Source: Ornithodoros turicata
Lineage: Eukaryota; Arthropoda; Arachnida; Ixodida; Argasidae
Direction: 5' to 3'
Length of the DNA stretch: 64,000 nucleotides
NCBI RefSeq assembly: GCF_037126465.1
Contig: NC_088201.1
Location: 4,841,001-4,905,000, forward strand
Shown: positions 54,428 through 64,000 of the stretch, piece by piece
Position numbering within the stretch: the stretch's first letter is position 1
How the letters are laid out: every line of letters begins with the position of its first letter
The notes under the pieces: model-generated
Database searches by the model: none
Seen by the model: the letters and a program-made list of their open reading frames with translations, nothing else
What the model was told of the DNA's origin: nothing
Translations under genes and position numbers: made by a program

Positions 54428-54639
54428 TGGGAGCGAACGAAAACCGAATGCATAGAGCATCATTTCGAAGCTCCTCGTATCTAGAGGGGGGCTCCAGTTT
54501 GAAACATTTCCTGTAGCGCCTACGAGCCTACATCCAAAGAAGCGTTCTAGAATGATCAAGTAGTACTTAATCCACTTTGTGGGACTGCTCCGACATCGGA
54601 GAAGAAAAGAGCTCCGTGACACCATTTCTTCCCATTGAG

Positions 54640-55260
54640 GAGCCTGCGTGGTATGTATAGCTGCCGGTTTCGGACCCCCCGCTGGCGGTTGCAACACGAC
54701 CACGCTGGCCACACAATTAGCGGCTCCATAAATTGTGAGCTTTCCGAAACAAAGCGGCATCGATAAGAGATAAGTCGACGCGCAATTTGTCACCGCGACG
54801 TCTGTCCCCGAGATTCCGACGCAAATCCGCGCCATTTGTCAGGCCTCCTTTGGCGGCGATCTTTCATAAATCATCATTACTAATTCAATTACAGCCGCCG
54901 CAGGTTTTAATCGGCCAAACTCCCCGTCGAGTGACGGATCGGACGCCTTATGAAGACGATCGATACGTGGCCCTAATCCCCGGCGAAAGATGGCAGCACT
55001 CGTTCGCTATGCATCATGGAACTTAACGGCCGCGCCGCCATGCACGCCGAAAGAAGGAAGGGATTTAGGCAGTCGATTCCCCCCCCCCCCCGAGAAAATA
55101 TGCTAAAAGGAGCCTTTTGTTTTCTTCCTCAATGGCGCTAATCGATCAAGTGAGGCTGGTGCTCATTAGCTGGGCTCTTGATTGCTCGCTGGGTCTCGTC
55201 TGGGCTTGTGGCTATGGCGGCGGAAGTCAACCACACGTTATCGAGGATTGCGGGGGAAGA
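54640..55260. promoter_or_regulatory. Candidate conserved regulatory block
   Basis: Transposon-free and rich in TAAT/ATTA and ATAAA cores (CACAATTAGCGG, CCATAAATTG, TCATTACTAATTCAATTAC, CTCATTAGCTGG, GCTAATCGATC) and GATA cores (CGATAAGAGATAAG). It is 16 kb upstream of the msx start. Inference only. Confidence 0.35.
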
Positions 55261-55447
55261 AAAATGTGGCTCTAAAGCGGAATCTTCGGACGAGGAGTTT
55301 GTGTTTTCTACAAGGAGGGCTTCTGCTTTGCTTATATAGGGTCATGACCGAGCTTTCTTCGCCAGTGCGGTTACCGAGAGCATCAAGTTGGGATCAAATG
55401 TGGGGCCCGATCTTCAACTTGTCGTTATCGGCCCTGTTGGGTACCAG

Positions 55448-55973
55448 CAGTGATGGCCACTAACTACTTCTACAGTAGTTTAACTATAACTACTAACTAC
55501 TTTGCAATTGAGTAGTTTAACTAGTAGTTGAACTACTTTTCAGGGGAGGTAGTTAAAACTACTTCTTTAACTACTGCAATGTAGTTTAACTACATCTATA
55601 ACTACTTAACGTTGTCCATCAACACCAATCCCATTCTATAGCGTTCTTAGACACCTAAATATGAATCACAAGCAGTGATAAAAGTGAAGATTTAGTACAC
55701 ATGTACGACACAATTGCTCTGCACCTCCCTTCTCATCAAACAAGTAGCTCGAGGTAAAAATCGGAAGCACAATCGTGCCGTAAAGCTTGCGGCAAAATCG
55801 GAAGTAGTTGGCGCCTGCAGTAACCTAACTACTGTAGTTAACTACTCGAAATAGTAGTTTAACTAGTAGTTGCAGACTACATTTCTCCAAGTAGTTCATA
55901 ACTACTTTTTAACTACAATCAGGTAGTTTAACTAGTAGTTTAACTACATGTAGTTAACTACTGGCCATCACTG
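55448..55973. mobile_element. hAT-like MITE K, copy 2
   Basis: CAGTGATGGCCACTAAC ... CTACTGGCCATCACTG with the 8-bp duplication GGTACCAG (55440-55447, 55974-55981). About 90% like copy 1 by eye, including the unique centre with AATATGAATCACAAGCAGTG. Confidence 0.9.
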
Positions 55974-55981
55974 GGTACCAG

Positions 55982-56802
55982 TATCAACTTGCGCAAGATT
56001 GAAATGTTGACATGGAAAGGTCGCGAGCTACCATATCAGATCTCGCACAACCTTGGTCTGAGTTCACGCGAGCGTCGCTCTATTGCAGGTCCTTCTCACG
56101 AAGAAAAAAAAAAAAAAAACGTTGACGAAACTGGCACAACTTTTTCGTCTCACGGCGGCACGCCTTTGGTGTCCAAAGGGAAGCGACAAAGCGATCATAC
56201 ATGTAATAATAATAATAATAAATGCATCCAAAGTGCAACCACCGTCGTACTTAACTAGAACGCGAGATGCCAGCGCCGCGCAGCGTTGACTGCTGGGAGT
56301 CGCGCACGGGCAGCCTATCACGCCGGTGGCTCGGCAACAGTACACCGCTGCATATACTGAAAATAGTCACAGGGGATGCTGCATGCGCTCTGCGACGTCG
56401 TCTCCAACACAATGGCCAACACTCGGCGCCGTATAGGTGTACGCCGAAATAAATTCTTAAAAATAAAATAAAAAATTGAAAATCCGCGCTTACAAATACG
56501 CCCGCGAAAATTCGCCTTCCGAAATAAATCGCCGGAAAATCTACCCCTTCAAAACAAACACTGCCAAAATAAGTCATAGTTATAGGCTTAGGGAGGGAAT
56601 GTGCCGTATACGTTAATCTAAGGGCGACACATTACGTTGTTTTCAATGCAACGCGCAATTCATTTTTATTTTTAATTAGTATTTCTACCATTATTAATAA
56701 TAGTGCGTCTTCTAATAAGAGCTGGAAAGATTGAAATATCCAGCTTAAAAGCGCAGAAGAAGACGCGCGTAACGAGGGGCCGATCTCGAAATTCACGCTC
56801 TC
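55982..56802. other. Unassigned spacer with AT-rich motif cluster
   Basis: (AAT)n at 56203-56222 and, at 56437-56580, repeated CCGAAATAAAT/CCGGAAAATC/GCCAAAATAAG motifs spaced 13-18 bp. No exon defended. Confidence 0.35.
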
Positions 56803-57223
56803 GCAAGATGATATGCCGCGTTTAAAAATCCGATATCAACTAATTAACCGCACAGCTTCACGAGTTTTCGATGTCTGTGAAAGTCGTTCTAGAGAACGAT
56901 GTGCTGGAAATATATACGTTTCGTGGTCCCCGGATTGAAAATAAGCTGCCTATAAAATGCACAGCCGCGAGCGGGAAAATGCCAACAGCGAACTTCGACT
57001 AACCTGACAATAAAAAATAAATAAAAAAATACAAACACCGAACTTGGGCTAACTTGGTAATAAAGTAACAACCAACACGACGTTCCGATGCCAGCTAAGC
57101 CTAACGGCCGCTACAATGTGACATTCATTCGCTAAAACGACTTTCGTATAGACATCGAAAGCTCGTGAAGCTGAGCGGTTAATTAGAGATATCAGGTTTT
57201 TTAAACACGGCATGTCAGCTTGG
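56803..57223. mobile_element. Element P, inverted repeats of about 75 bp
   Basis: GCCGCGTTTAAAAATCC, CTAATTAACCGCACAGC and TTTTCGATGTCTGTG at left face their complements GTTTTTTAAACACGGC, GCTGAGCGGTTAATTAG and AGACATCGAAAGC at right. The centre is A-rich with a direct repeat (CGAACTTCGACTAACCTG / CGAACTTGGGCTAACTTG). Confidence 0.65.
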
Positions 57224-57297
57224 GAAGCATTCGATCATTTTCGCTGTTTCGAGACCGTGATTTTTCGAGATCGACCGTCCCAGGCCAACGCCACCTA

Positions 57298-57546
57298 CAC
57301 TCTTAGAAATGAACTTCACCGCATAGCACGCTCTTAGCCAACCATCATCTCGAATGATATCGTTATCTGCCCTGATTTGTTGAAAACGGGAGGCGTACGC
57401 CTTTTTTGTGACAATTATGAACAGCATAAGTGTCACAAAAAAGGCGTACGCCTCCCGTTTTCAACAAATCAGGGCAGATAACGATATCCATCGACATGAC
57501 GGTTGGCTAAGAGCGTGCTATGCGGTGAAGTTCATTTTTAAGAGTG
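57298..57546. mobile_element. Family A1 MITE
   Basis: CACTCTTAGAAATG ... TTTTTAAGAGTG with TA on both sides. The left arm has standard TCGAATGATATCG; the right arm has GATATCCATCGACATGACGG, so the arms come from different variants. Confidence 0.9.
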
Positions 57547-57606
57547 TACATAGATACAGAAGGCCTGCTTATTACCTCCTCTCCCTCTTCTGCTATACGT
57601 GGCCAT

Positions 57607-57855
57607 CACTCTTAAAAATGAACTTCACCACATAGCACGCTCCTAGCCAACCATCATCCCGGGTGATATCGTTCCCTTCCTTGATTTGTTGAAAACGGGA
57701 GGCGTACGCCTTTTTGTGACACTTATGCAGAAATGTTAATTGTCACAAAAAGGCGTACGCCTCCCGTTTTCCACAAATCATGTGAGAGAACGATGTCACT
57801 CGGGATGATGGTTGGCTTGGGGTGTGCTATGTGGTGAAGTTCATTTTTAAGAGCG
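57607..57855. mobile_element. Family A3 MITE
   Basis: CACTCTTAAAAATG ... TTTTTAAGAGCG, with the same A3 core as 30868-31116. The flanking dinucleotides differ (AT and TA). Confidence 0.9.
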
Positions 57856-58099
57856 TATAAAGTCAGAGTTCGTCTGCTATTGCGATTCGCCCTTCTGCGA
57901 ATTCGAGAACTTGCAAATGATTGATACTGACTTGGAACCTGTAGACCTAAATCTGTAGACAAAAGAGTGCAACGCTCTTTCCAGAAAATCGTGCCTTGGG
58001 AAAGATATGGGACCGTTTTGGGCTTTATCTTAAAGTTTGACCATTTATTACGTGGGGACGTCCCATCACAACTCGCAGACGACAGTGTTTCGTCTCCAT

Positions 58100-58195
58100 G
58101 ACTGCGACCACCGTTCGTGATTGGCTACCGCCGTTGAAAACACGATACTGATTGGCTGACTCTTAGTTGTTACGTCACGTCGACGAGTAAGCAGG
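58100..58195. promoter_or_regulatory. CCAAT/CRE-type motif cluster
   Basis: Two inverted CCAAT boxes (GTGATTGGCTA, TGATTGGCTGA) about 30 bp apart and a CRE-like TTACGTCACGTCGACG within 90 bp. It resembles a core promoter, but no downstream exon was identified. Confidence 0.3.
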
Positions 58196-58208
58196 CTTTC
58201 TCTAACTA

Positions 58209-58458
58209 CTCTCTTAAAAATGATACTTCACCGCATAGCAAGCTCCTAGCCAACCACCATCTGTAATGACATCGTTATCTGCCCTGATTTGTTGAAAACG
58301 GGAGGCGTGCGCCTTTTTTGTGACACTTATGATGTTCATAATTGTTACAGAAAAGGCGTACGCCTTGCGTTTTCAACAAATCAGGGCAGATAACGATATC
58401 ATTAAAGATGATGGTTGGCTAGGAGCGTGCTATGCGGTGAAGTTCATTTTTAAGAGTG
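58209..58458. mobile_element. Family A1 MITE
   Basis: CTCTCTTAAAAATGATAC ... TTTTTAAGAGTG. The left tip is mutated. The core is GCGTGCGCC in the left arm and GCGTACGCC in the right. Confidence 0.85.
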
Positions 58459-59076
58459 TAGGTGGTGTTGCCCAGGCCCTCCCAAGTACGACAGCCGTAT
58501 TATTTTTCGAGGCGGGCGTAGGGAGCTTCGGCCGTCCACCAATCAGAGATAATTTATTTGGAAAGATTTATTTTGAAGAGTTGATTTGGTGAAGTGTATT
58601 TCTACGCGTTGATTTTGCCACGGTGTATATTGACAGAGTTTATTTTTCGAAAGTTATTGTGTAAAATGGATTTTTACCTGATTCATTTTTCGACGTTTCA
58701 TTTCTAAATGCTTTATTGCGGAGTCATCCCATGCGCGTTACTGCTAAGTCTGGCGGTGGCTGTACATAACATCCATCAGTTATCCGCCTGCTGAGCGTGT
58801 ATATAGTGGCCTCCATGTGGTCCTTTGGGTGTTTCGAATGGAAAAACACGATTAGGTATGCAAGACAGACATGCGACGTGCTCACCATGGATGATGATGA
58901 TGATGATGACGATGTTAAATTTATTTTGATTAGCCGATCACTAACAACCGCTAGGTCTGGGGAATGAAGATCAAGCCTCTTCGGCTTTTTGCTTCCCCTT
59001 GCAACCGAAAGTAAAATAAAGAAAGATTGAAGATGAAGGAATACTAGTAGAAGTATTGACTAAGGGTTGTGGCGCA
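58459..59076. other. Unassigned AT-rich spacer
   Basis: 58545-58710 read in reverse has CAAATAAATT, CAAAATAAATC and CGAAAAATAAAC motifs like those at 56437-56580. A (GAT)n run lies at 58887-58912. Confidence 0.35.
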
Positions 59077-59600
59077 CACTCTAAGAAAAAAATAGAGTAA
59101 AACGGGGAGTAACTGCAGCTTCTACTCCCCTGGACTGCAATTACTCCCCATTTTAGTCCCCTAAACCAACATTTACTCCCCAGGACTGCAAATTGTCACT
59201 GAACTTCGCGAATGTTCTCCTGAATGCAGCAGTCTATGTAAATAGGTGCCCTTGGTCAACTTGATGGCATAAAGCTGTATAACTCAGCCACCGTATAGCA
59301 ATTTTCCAGCCACACAGAGTAAGAAACAGTTCCCGCATCTTTCTTCGCAAATTGTGCCCCATGTATGTCGTTAAGATTTTATATCACTCGACATATCACT
59401 GTGGACTGTTTGATTCGAAGTATTTTCATGCATGCGCACGAAGTTTGTTCCTGGGCCTCTTACAACAGCGCGTGAAATGCAGTCTCCACTCTGTGACATT
59501 CATTTACTCCCGTGCATTTACTCCCGAAAGGGACTATTTTTTGTGGCAACGCATTTAGTCCCCAAAAGGAGTAAAAGTACTCCTTTTTTTTCTTGGAGTG
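59077..59600. mobile_element. Element G, CACTCTAAGA-ended, copy 1
   Basis: CACTCTAAGAAAAAAATAG ... CTCCTTTTTTTTCTTGGAGTG, flanked by CA on both sides. Subterminal GGGGAGTAA/TTACTCCCC units surround a unique centre of about 300 bp. Confidence 0.85.
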
Positions 59601-59760
59601 CAGAGGAAGTTCCGGCCTGGACTTGTGTCCTATTTGAGCCCTCTTTCACTTTGCCGCGTTGAAGGGGTATGTTTTTATCCCGTGGGTCTTGAGCTACAGC
59701 TGACGACGAATCCACTCCGTCACCGTCGCCCTCAAAAACGTTGGAGAACCGCTCCCTATA

Positions 59761-60295
59761 CACTCTAAGAAAAAAAGGAGTAAAACGGGGAGTAATTGCA
59801 GCTTCTACTCCCCTAGTCTGCAATTATTCCCCATTTTAGTCCCCTAACCCGACATTTGGTCCCGACATTTACTCCCCAGGACTGCAAATTGTCACTGAAC
59901 TTCGCGACTGTTCTCCTGAATGCAACAGTCTACGTAAATATGCGCCCTTGGTCAATTTGAACGGCATAAGGCTCTGTAACTCAGCCAACGTAGCAATTTG
60001 CAGGTCACACAGAGTAAGAAACAGTTAGCACGTCTTTCTTCGCAAATTGTGCACTATGTATGGCGCAAGATTTTATATCACTCGATATATCACGGTTGAC
60101 GGTTTGTTTCAAAGTATTTTCATGCATGCACACGAATTATGTACTTGGGACTCTTACAACTGCGCGGGTAATGCAGTTTACACTCTGTGACATTCATTTA
60201 CTCCCGTGCATTTACTCCCGAAAGGGACTATTTTTTGTGGCAAGGCATTTAGTCCCCAAAAGGAGTAAAAGTACTCCTTTTTTTTTCTTAGAGTG
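59761..60295. mobile_element. Element G, copy 2
   Basis: CACTCTAAGAAAAAAAGG ... CCTTTTTTTTTCTTAGAGTG, flanked by TA on both sides. Colinear with copy 1, with a 12-base duplication (TGGTCCCGACATT). The two copies lie in the same orientation 160 bp apart. Confidence 0.85.
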
Positions 60296-60529
60296 TATAA
60301 CGGTTCTCTCCTAAATTGAACGCGTTGCATGTACGTGTTCCATATCGCGTTATTGGGCACGGCCTTTTTTGCGGATAACTCGTTGAAAAGTAATCGCAGT
60401 AAGTTGTCGGGAGTTTCCTTTGACAGTTGATAATCACAGTTCTTGGGAAGACGCGTATACCGCCATAGTTGAGCAAGCGACTCCGCCGAAAAATATGAAG
60501 CCCGCGGATACTATAATGGAGTCAGTTTT

Positions 60530-60780
60530 GTAGACTGCACGCGGTGCAGCAACTCAAGCACGACGCCTCCTTGGACAATGGCGCGCGGGCGGCGCCGTCG
60601 GGTCGCGACCCCGACGGACTCCGAAACAAAGGGCTCGAGGTCCGTTTGTGAGAACGTCGTTCAGACCCTCGTTGGGGAGGCGGGGTTCCTGTTTGTAGTC
60701 GCGAATAGACCAAAATCGCGCCACTCCGCGTTAGTGTCCGTTCGTCGCACCAGGGTGCGCCCGTGTCGGTCGCGCACGGT
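60530..60780. other. CpG-rich segment
   Basis: Dense in CG, including GCGCGCGGGCGGCGCC. No start codon context or domain allows a gene call; the frame 60578-60790 (+) is Arg-rich and unrecognised. Confidence 0.3.
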
Positions 60781-60879
60781 TGAACTTTGAAAAATGTTCC
60801 CGTTCTATAACGAAGAGGTTTCGCAGAAATTTCTGTCCCGAAACGACGGATGCTTTTTTATTTTTATTGCGCTTATGCG

Positions 60880-61575
60880 ACGAGACACGAAAGCAGAAAC
60901 TGCAAGAGTTAAAGAGGTTTTGCGATACTTCGTCTCAAGTCATTCGGCGTCTGAAGCATACAACTGTGGATTTAAAGCTATTAGCTTATAAGACAATTAT
61001 TCTTCCATCTCTAGACTATGCTAATATTGTATGGGATCCCTATGTGAAAAAGGATGTGGAGAAACTTGAAAAGGTACAGAAACTAGCCCTTAGATTTATA
61101 TATAACAGATACGAGAGAGGAGTCTCGGTAACTGATCTCTTGCGTAGGTCTAGACTTCCAGTACTGAAGCACCGACGTAAACTTGCTCGGCTTATGTTTA
61201 TGCGGTCTCTCTATTTCGGGAGATTAGGCATTAGTCCATCCAGTTATATTTGTGCATTGACCTCGAGGACAACAAGACATTCTCATCAACATTAATTAAC
61301 ACCTATCTTTGCCCGCACTAATAGATATAAATACTCTTTCTTTCCCCGGACTATTGAGGACTGGAACAATTTACCGCCTTGCGCGTTCGCCTCTGATGAT
61401 GCCTTCTCAACAGCAATCTGTGCTACATTTTAAAAGTTGAATTGCAGAGCCTATATACTGTGTTATGATGTAGTTCGATGTTGCCAATGTATACCTTCAA
61501 CCTGTTGTATTCACTCCTGCATGGGCCCTTTAAGGCCTGCAGTATTGTTGAAAATAAAAATAAAACAAATCGATA
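60880..61575 (+). pseudogene. CR1-like LINE, ORF2 C-terminus and 3' end
   Basis: The plus-strand frame includes LAYKTIILPSLDYANIVWDPY and KLEKVQKLALRFIYNRY, then LPVLKHRRKLARL, the post-reverse-transcriptase block of CR1-type ORF2. After a frameshift near 61290 the reading continues with RTIEDWNNLPP and stops at about 61432. The 3' end is A-rich (AAAATAAAAATAAAAC, to about 61575). The element is 5' truncated around 60880, and only the frameshift breaks what remains. Confidence 0.8.
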
Positions 61576-61792
61576 AATATAAAATGCAATTATTTGCATC
61601 CATGTGAAACCTGCATTCCAAGTTTTTCAGCAAAGGGGGCAATATACATTGCGTAGAAAACCGACACCACGAATACCAAAACTCGTGCGCTCTGACGTCA
61701 CGGCATGCGTCTCCGCCAATGAAGAAGCACGAGAGAGGTACTAATGCTCACGTCGTCACGTACAAGAGGCCTGATTTTGTTACGATGCTATA
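61576..61792. other. Unassigned spacer
   Basis: Contains CTGACGTCACGG at 61691-61702. Nothing else recognised. Confidence 0.3.
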
Positions 61793-62830
61793 GCCATACT
61801 AGAGTCACTAAATAAGCTTCGCTTCAGAGTATCGACACTGAGGTCCAAGGGAGAGTATAGGGGCGCCATCTTGTTTCCGCACCACACCGGTATCATCCCC
61901 ATTTGAGGAACAAAGATGGCTGACGTAATGCTGCCTGTGGGATAGAGAAACGTGTATGTGATTGTTGTACGATAATCCATGTATTGTCGACCAATAGGTC
62001 GTATTGTCATGTATTGTCGACCAGAGGATGTCCCGAGGATGTCAAGGGGAGCTCAATGTCGTCAACTGGTGCTTGCAAACGAAAGGAACATTTCACCCGC
62101 GCACGATAGATGGCACCGTGCGCTAAAGTGCGTAAGCACGTGGGTAGCGTGGCGCGGAAACAAGATGGCGCATGCTCGCTCTTGGAACTCAGTGTCGATA
62201 TTCTGAAGCCACAGGGGTGGCATTCAATGTATTGCTCCGTAGACGAAAGCGTGCTGGGCGAACGCAATGCATCCTGGACAGGTCCTGGTCGCACGTCACA
62301 GCAAACGTCAAGGCACACGTGACCTTAAAGATGGCGGCGCCCGTGATCGGCGGCCAAGCCCTTTGTAAACAATGCGGTTGTTGTTTCTGGACGACGTTTT
62401 GGATGTTTTTCGATCACGGTCATTATTTTTATCCGATAATCTCGCAATAAAACGCGCAGTTTTACACATAAAGCCTCGTATTGTTGACAACTTCCAAAGA
62501 TGTGATGACGACCGCGCGTTAAGACTTACCGAGCCGATGCGATATGTACTTAAACTAAGGTGAAATGGGCTACCATGTTGCGGAAGAAGCACCGCATAGT
62601 TTACGCTGGCAAAATACGGCAATCTCTCGGTGTTATGACGGCGAAAATATGTCGGTAAGCGACAAAACGACACGTAAACAAAGTCGCATGACCTCGAAAC
62701 GACGTTTTCTATGACGTGCGACCAGGACAAGATGGCAGTTTTGCCAAAAGCGCCCGCTTGAGGGTAGTTACAACAATGGCGGGTTTGTGTCACCCCTGTG
62801 TCTGAAGTGTATAGTTTATTTAGTGACTGT
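61793..62830. repeat. Composite palindromic element (family O copy 2 inside)
   Basis: Outer inverted match AGTCACTAAATAAGCT (61802) with TAGTTTATTTAGTGACT (62811). Inside it, 61815-61885 (TATCGACACTGAG, GCGCCATCTTGTTTCCGC) faces 62150-62215. Then element O at 62275-62733 has CTGGACAGGTCCTGGTCGC facing TGACGTGCGACCAGGAC. Several nested inverted repeats, no open frame. Confidence 0.55.
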
Positions 62831-63047
62831 AAGCCATACCGCAACTCACGACGCAGCTCATTATGAATACAAGCGACGCTCTTGAACGTCTTTGCATTAT
62901 CGTCGGCCTTGTGACCGACGTGTTTCAGTATTGGGTTAACGCGTTTCTCTCATGGGCCAGAACGATGCATTGAAGCGACACACAGATTTGGTCTTGTCTC
63001 GTCGCCGTTTCCGGTCGAGGAGCACCTCTTCTGTGAGTGGTGGCCGC

Positions 63048-63147
63048 NNNNNNNNNNNNNNNNNNNNNNNNNNNNNNNNNNNNNNNNNNNNNNNNNNNNN
63101 NNNNNNNNNNNNNNNNNNNNNNNNNNNNNNNNNNNNNNNNNNNNNNN
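63048..63147. other. Assembly gap (100 N)
   Basis: Exactly 100 N, a common placeholder for unknown length. The 20 bp before it (CTTCTGTGAGTGGTGGCCGC) recur at 63693-63713. Confidence 1.
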
Positions 63148-63524
63148 TCCGGTCGTTACTCTGCGTTCACACAAATTATACCAGTCTTTGTGTGCCTCAG
63201 AAAAAAAGAAGAAAAAAAGAGTTCAACAGCGGAACAGCTAAAATAACGCGAAAAACAAAAGCGCGTAGGACAGGTAGATCTCTACGTCTACTGTATTTAT
63301 CGCCCGGGAAGACGTTGACCCGATTGTGGAAGAACATTGCCTGGAACTTCCCATGACTCACTAAACCTCCAAAGCTTCAGGTACCACCACACTGGTGTAG
63401 GAAAAGATTAGGGAGAGACCTGAAATTCCAGAACGTTATTACAGTGACCTGCGCTTGCGACAACAAAGGCCGACGGCACGAGGGCCTTCACTTGGGGCAG
63501 AACATCTGAAAGATAAGTTAATCT

Positions 63525-63689
63525 CTGCCCGAAAAGTAATCAATTACTGAGTAATCGATTACTCCAAAAGTAATTGATTACTCGAAAAATTACTTTCACA
63601 GTAAAGTAACTGATTACTCGAAAAATTACTCAAAAAAGTAATTGATTACAAGTAACGCAATTACTAGTAACGCGTTACGCACAAGTCTG
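63525..63689. mobile_element. GTAATC-rich hAT-like element, right portion
   Basis: Repeated GTAATTGATTACT motifs and a right end CGCGTTACGCACAAGTCTG. The matching left end (CAGACTTGTG) is missing, so it is truncated. Confidence 0.55.
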
Positions 63690-63838
63690 CAGTCTTCTGT
63701 GAGTGGTGGGCCGCTTGCGAGGCCCCATCTCCTTTGACGCAACGAGTGCCTCAATATCGGGTTTTATAAACGGTTTATCATAAACGGTTTACGACGCAGT
63801 CACTGACGTCAGCGCCACTGCAGCGGGTCACTTAGAAA

Positions 63839-63998
63839 CAGAGGCGGATCTATAGAGAGGGTCAGGATGTCCCGACCCCCTCCTCAATCTCTGTCTCCAC
63901 ACAGTGTTTAATTCACTTCGATTGCGTATCTATCGTGCTTGTACCGTGCCTGCAAGGCTGGACCCCCCCTCTCAGAAAAATCCTAGATCCGCCCCCTG
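63839..63998. mobile_element. hAT-like MITE at window end
   Basis: CAGAGGCGGATCTATAG ... ATCCTAGATCCGCCCCCTG. The left flank CTTAGAAA (63831-63838) and the last two bases of the window, CT, fit the start of an 8-bp duplication. Confidence 0.75.
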
Positions 63999-64000
63999 CT

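Noticed and set aside
60578..60790. Arg-rich open frame in a CpG-rich segment as a first exon
   Set aside because: No domain, no splice donor of good quality identified, and no downstream exon found before the LINE.

Overview
This window looks like nuclear DNA from a tick or a close chelicerate relative. The reasons are tRNA-derived SINEs of the kind seen in ticks, several decayed CR1/Jockey/I-like LINEs and a Ty3/gypsy relic, an extreme density of small inverted-repeat transposons (MITEs), long intron and intergenic space, and one animal homeobox gene. The species assignment is an inference. There is no operon structure and no bacterial-type gene. One assembly gap of exactly 100 N lies at 63048-63147.

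Only one host protein-coding gene can be supported: an Msx/Drop (muscle segment homeobox) gene on the minus strand. Exon 1 (38593 down to 38365) carries the start codon and the EH1-like repressor motif. Exon 2 (30606 down to 30203) carries the whole homeodomain and the stop. Donor and acceptor are consensus and the split codon is restored in phase, giving a 210-residue protein. The 7.76-kb intron is about 45% MITE and foldback DNA. Low-repeat blocks rich in TAAT/ATTA-type sites (15.15-15.83, 26.03-26.29, 39.56-40.14, 43.19-43.59 and 54.64-55.26 kb) are candidate enhancers, but this rests on composition alone.

The rest is mobile DNA. The dominant family, called A here, is an almost completely palindromic MITE of about 250 bp with CACTCTTA termini. 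There are 32 copies, including a five-unit head-to-tail array at 16526-17778. Related families (B, C, F, G, H, I) share either its termini or its internal modules, so ends and cores have been exchanged. Other elements are Tc1-, mariner- and pogo-like MITEs, hAT-like MITEs with clear 8-bp target duplications, PIF/Harbinger-like MITEs with 3-bp duplications, and very long foldbacks. Several copies are nested, and four pairs of filled and empty (or uninterrupted) sites show how they inserted.

By region: 0-8 kb, MITEs and low-complexity DNA; 8.4 and 20.4 kb, two copies of a tRNA-like element; 9-11.6 kb, AT-rich DNA with little recognisable; 12-13.3 kb, nested MITEs; 15-16 kb, candidate regulatory block; 16.5-17.8 kb, tandem MITE array; 18-30 kb, MITEs, SINEs and LINE ends; 30.2-38.6 kb, msx; 39-48 kb, upstream DNA with SINEs, a self-nested element and minisatellites; 48.8-53.5 kb, a graveyard of one LINE, one gypsy element and a second LINE; 53.5-60.3 kb, MITEs and a candidate regulatory block; 60.9-64 kb, a CR1-like LINE end, composite palindromes and the gap.
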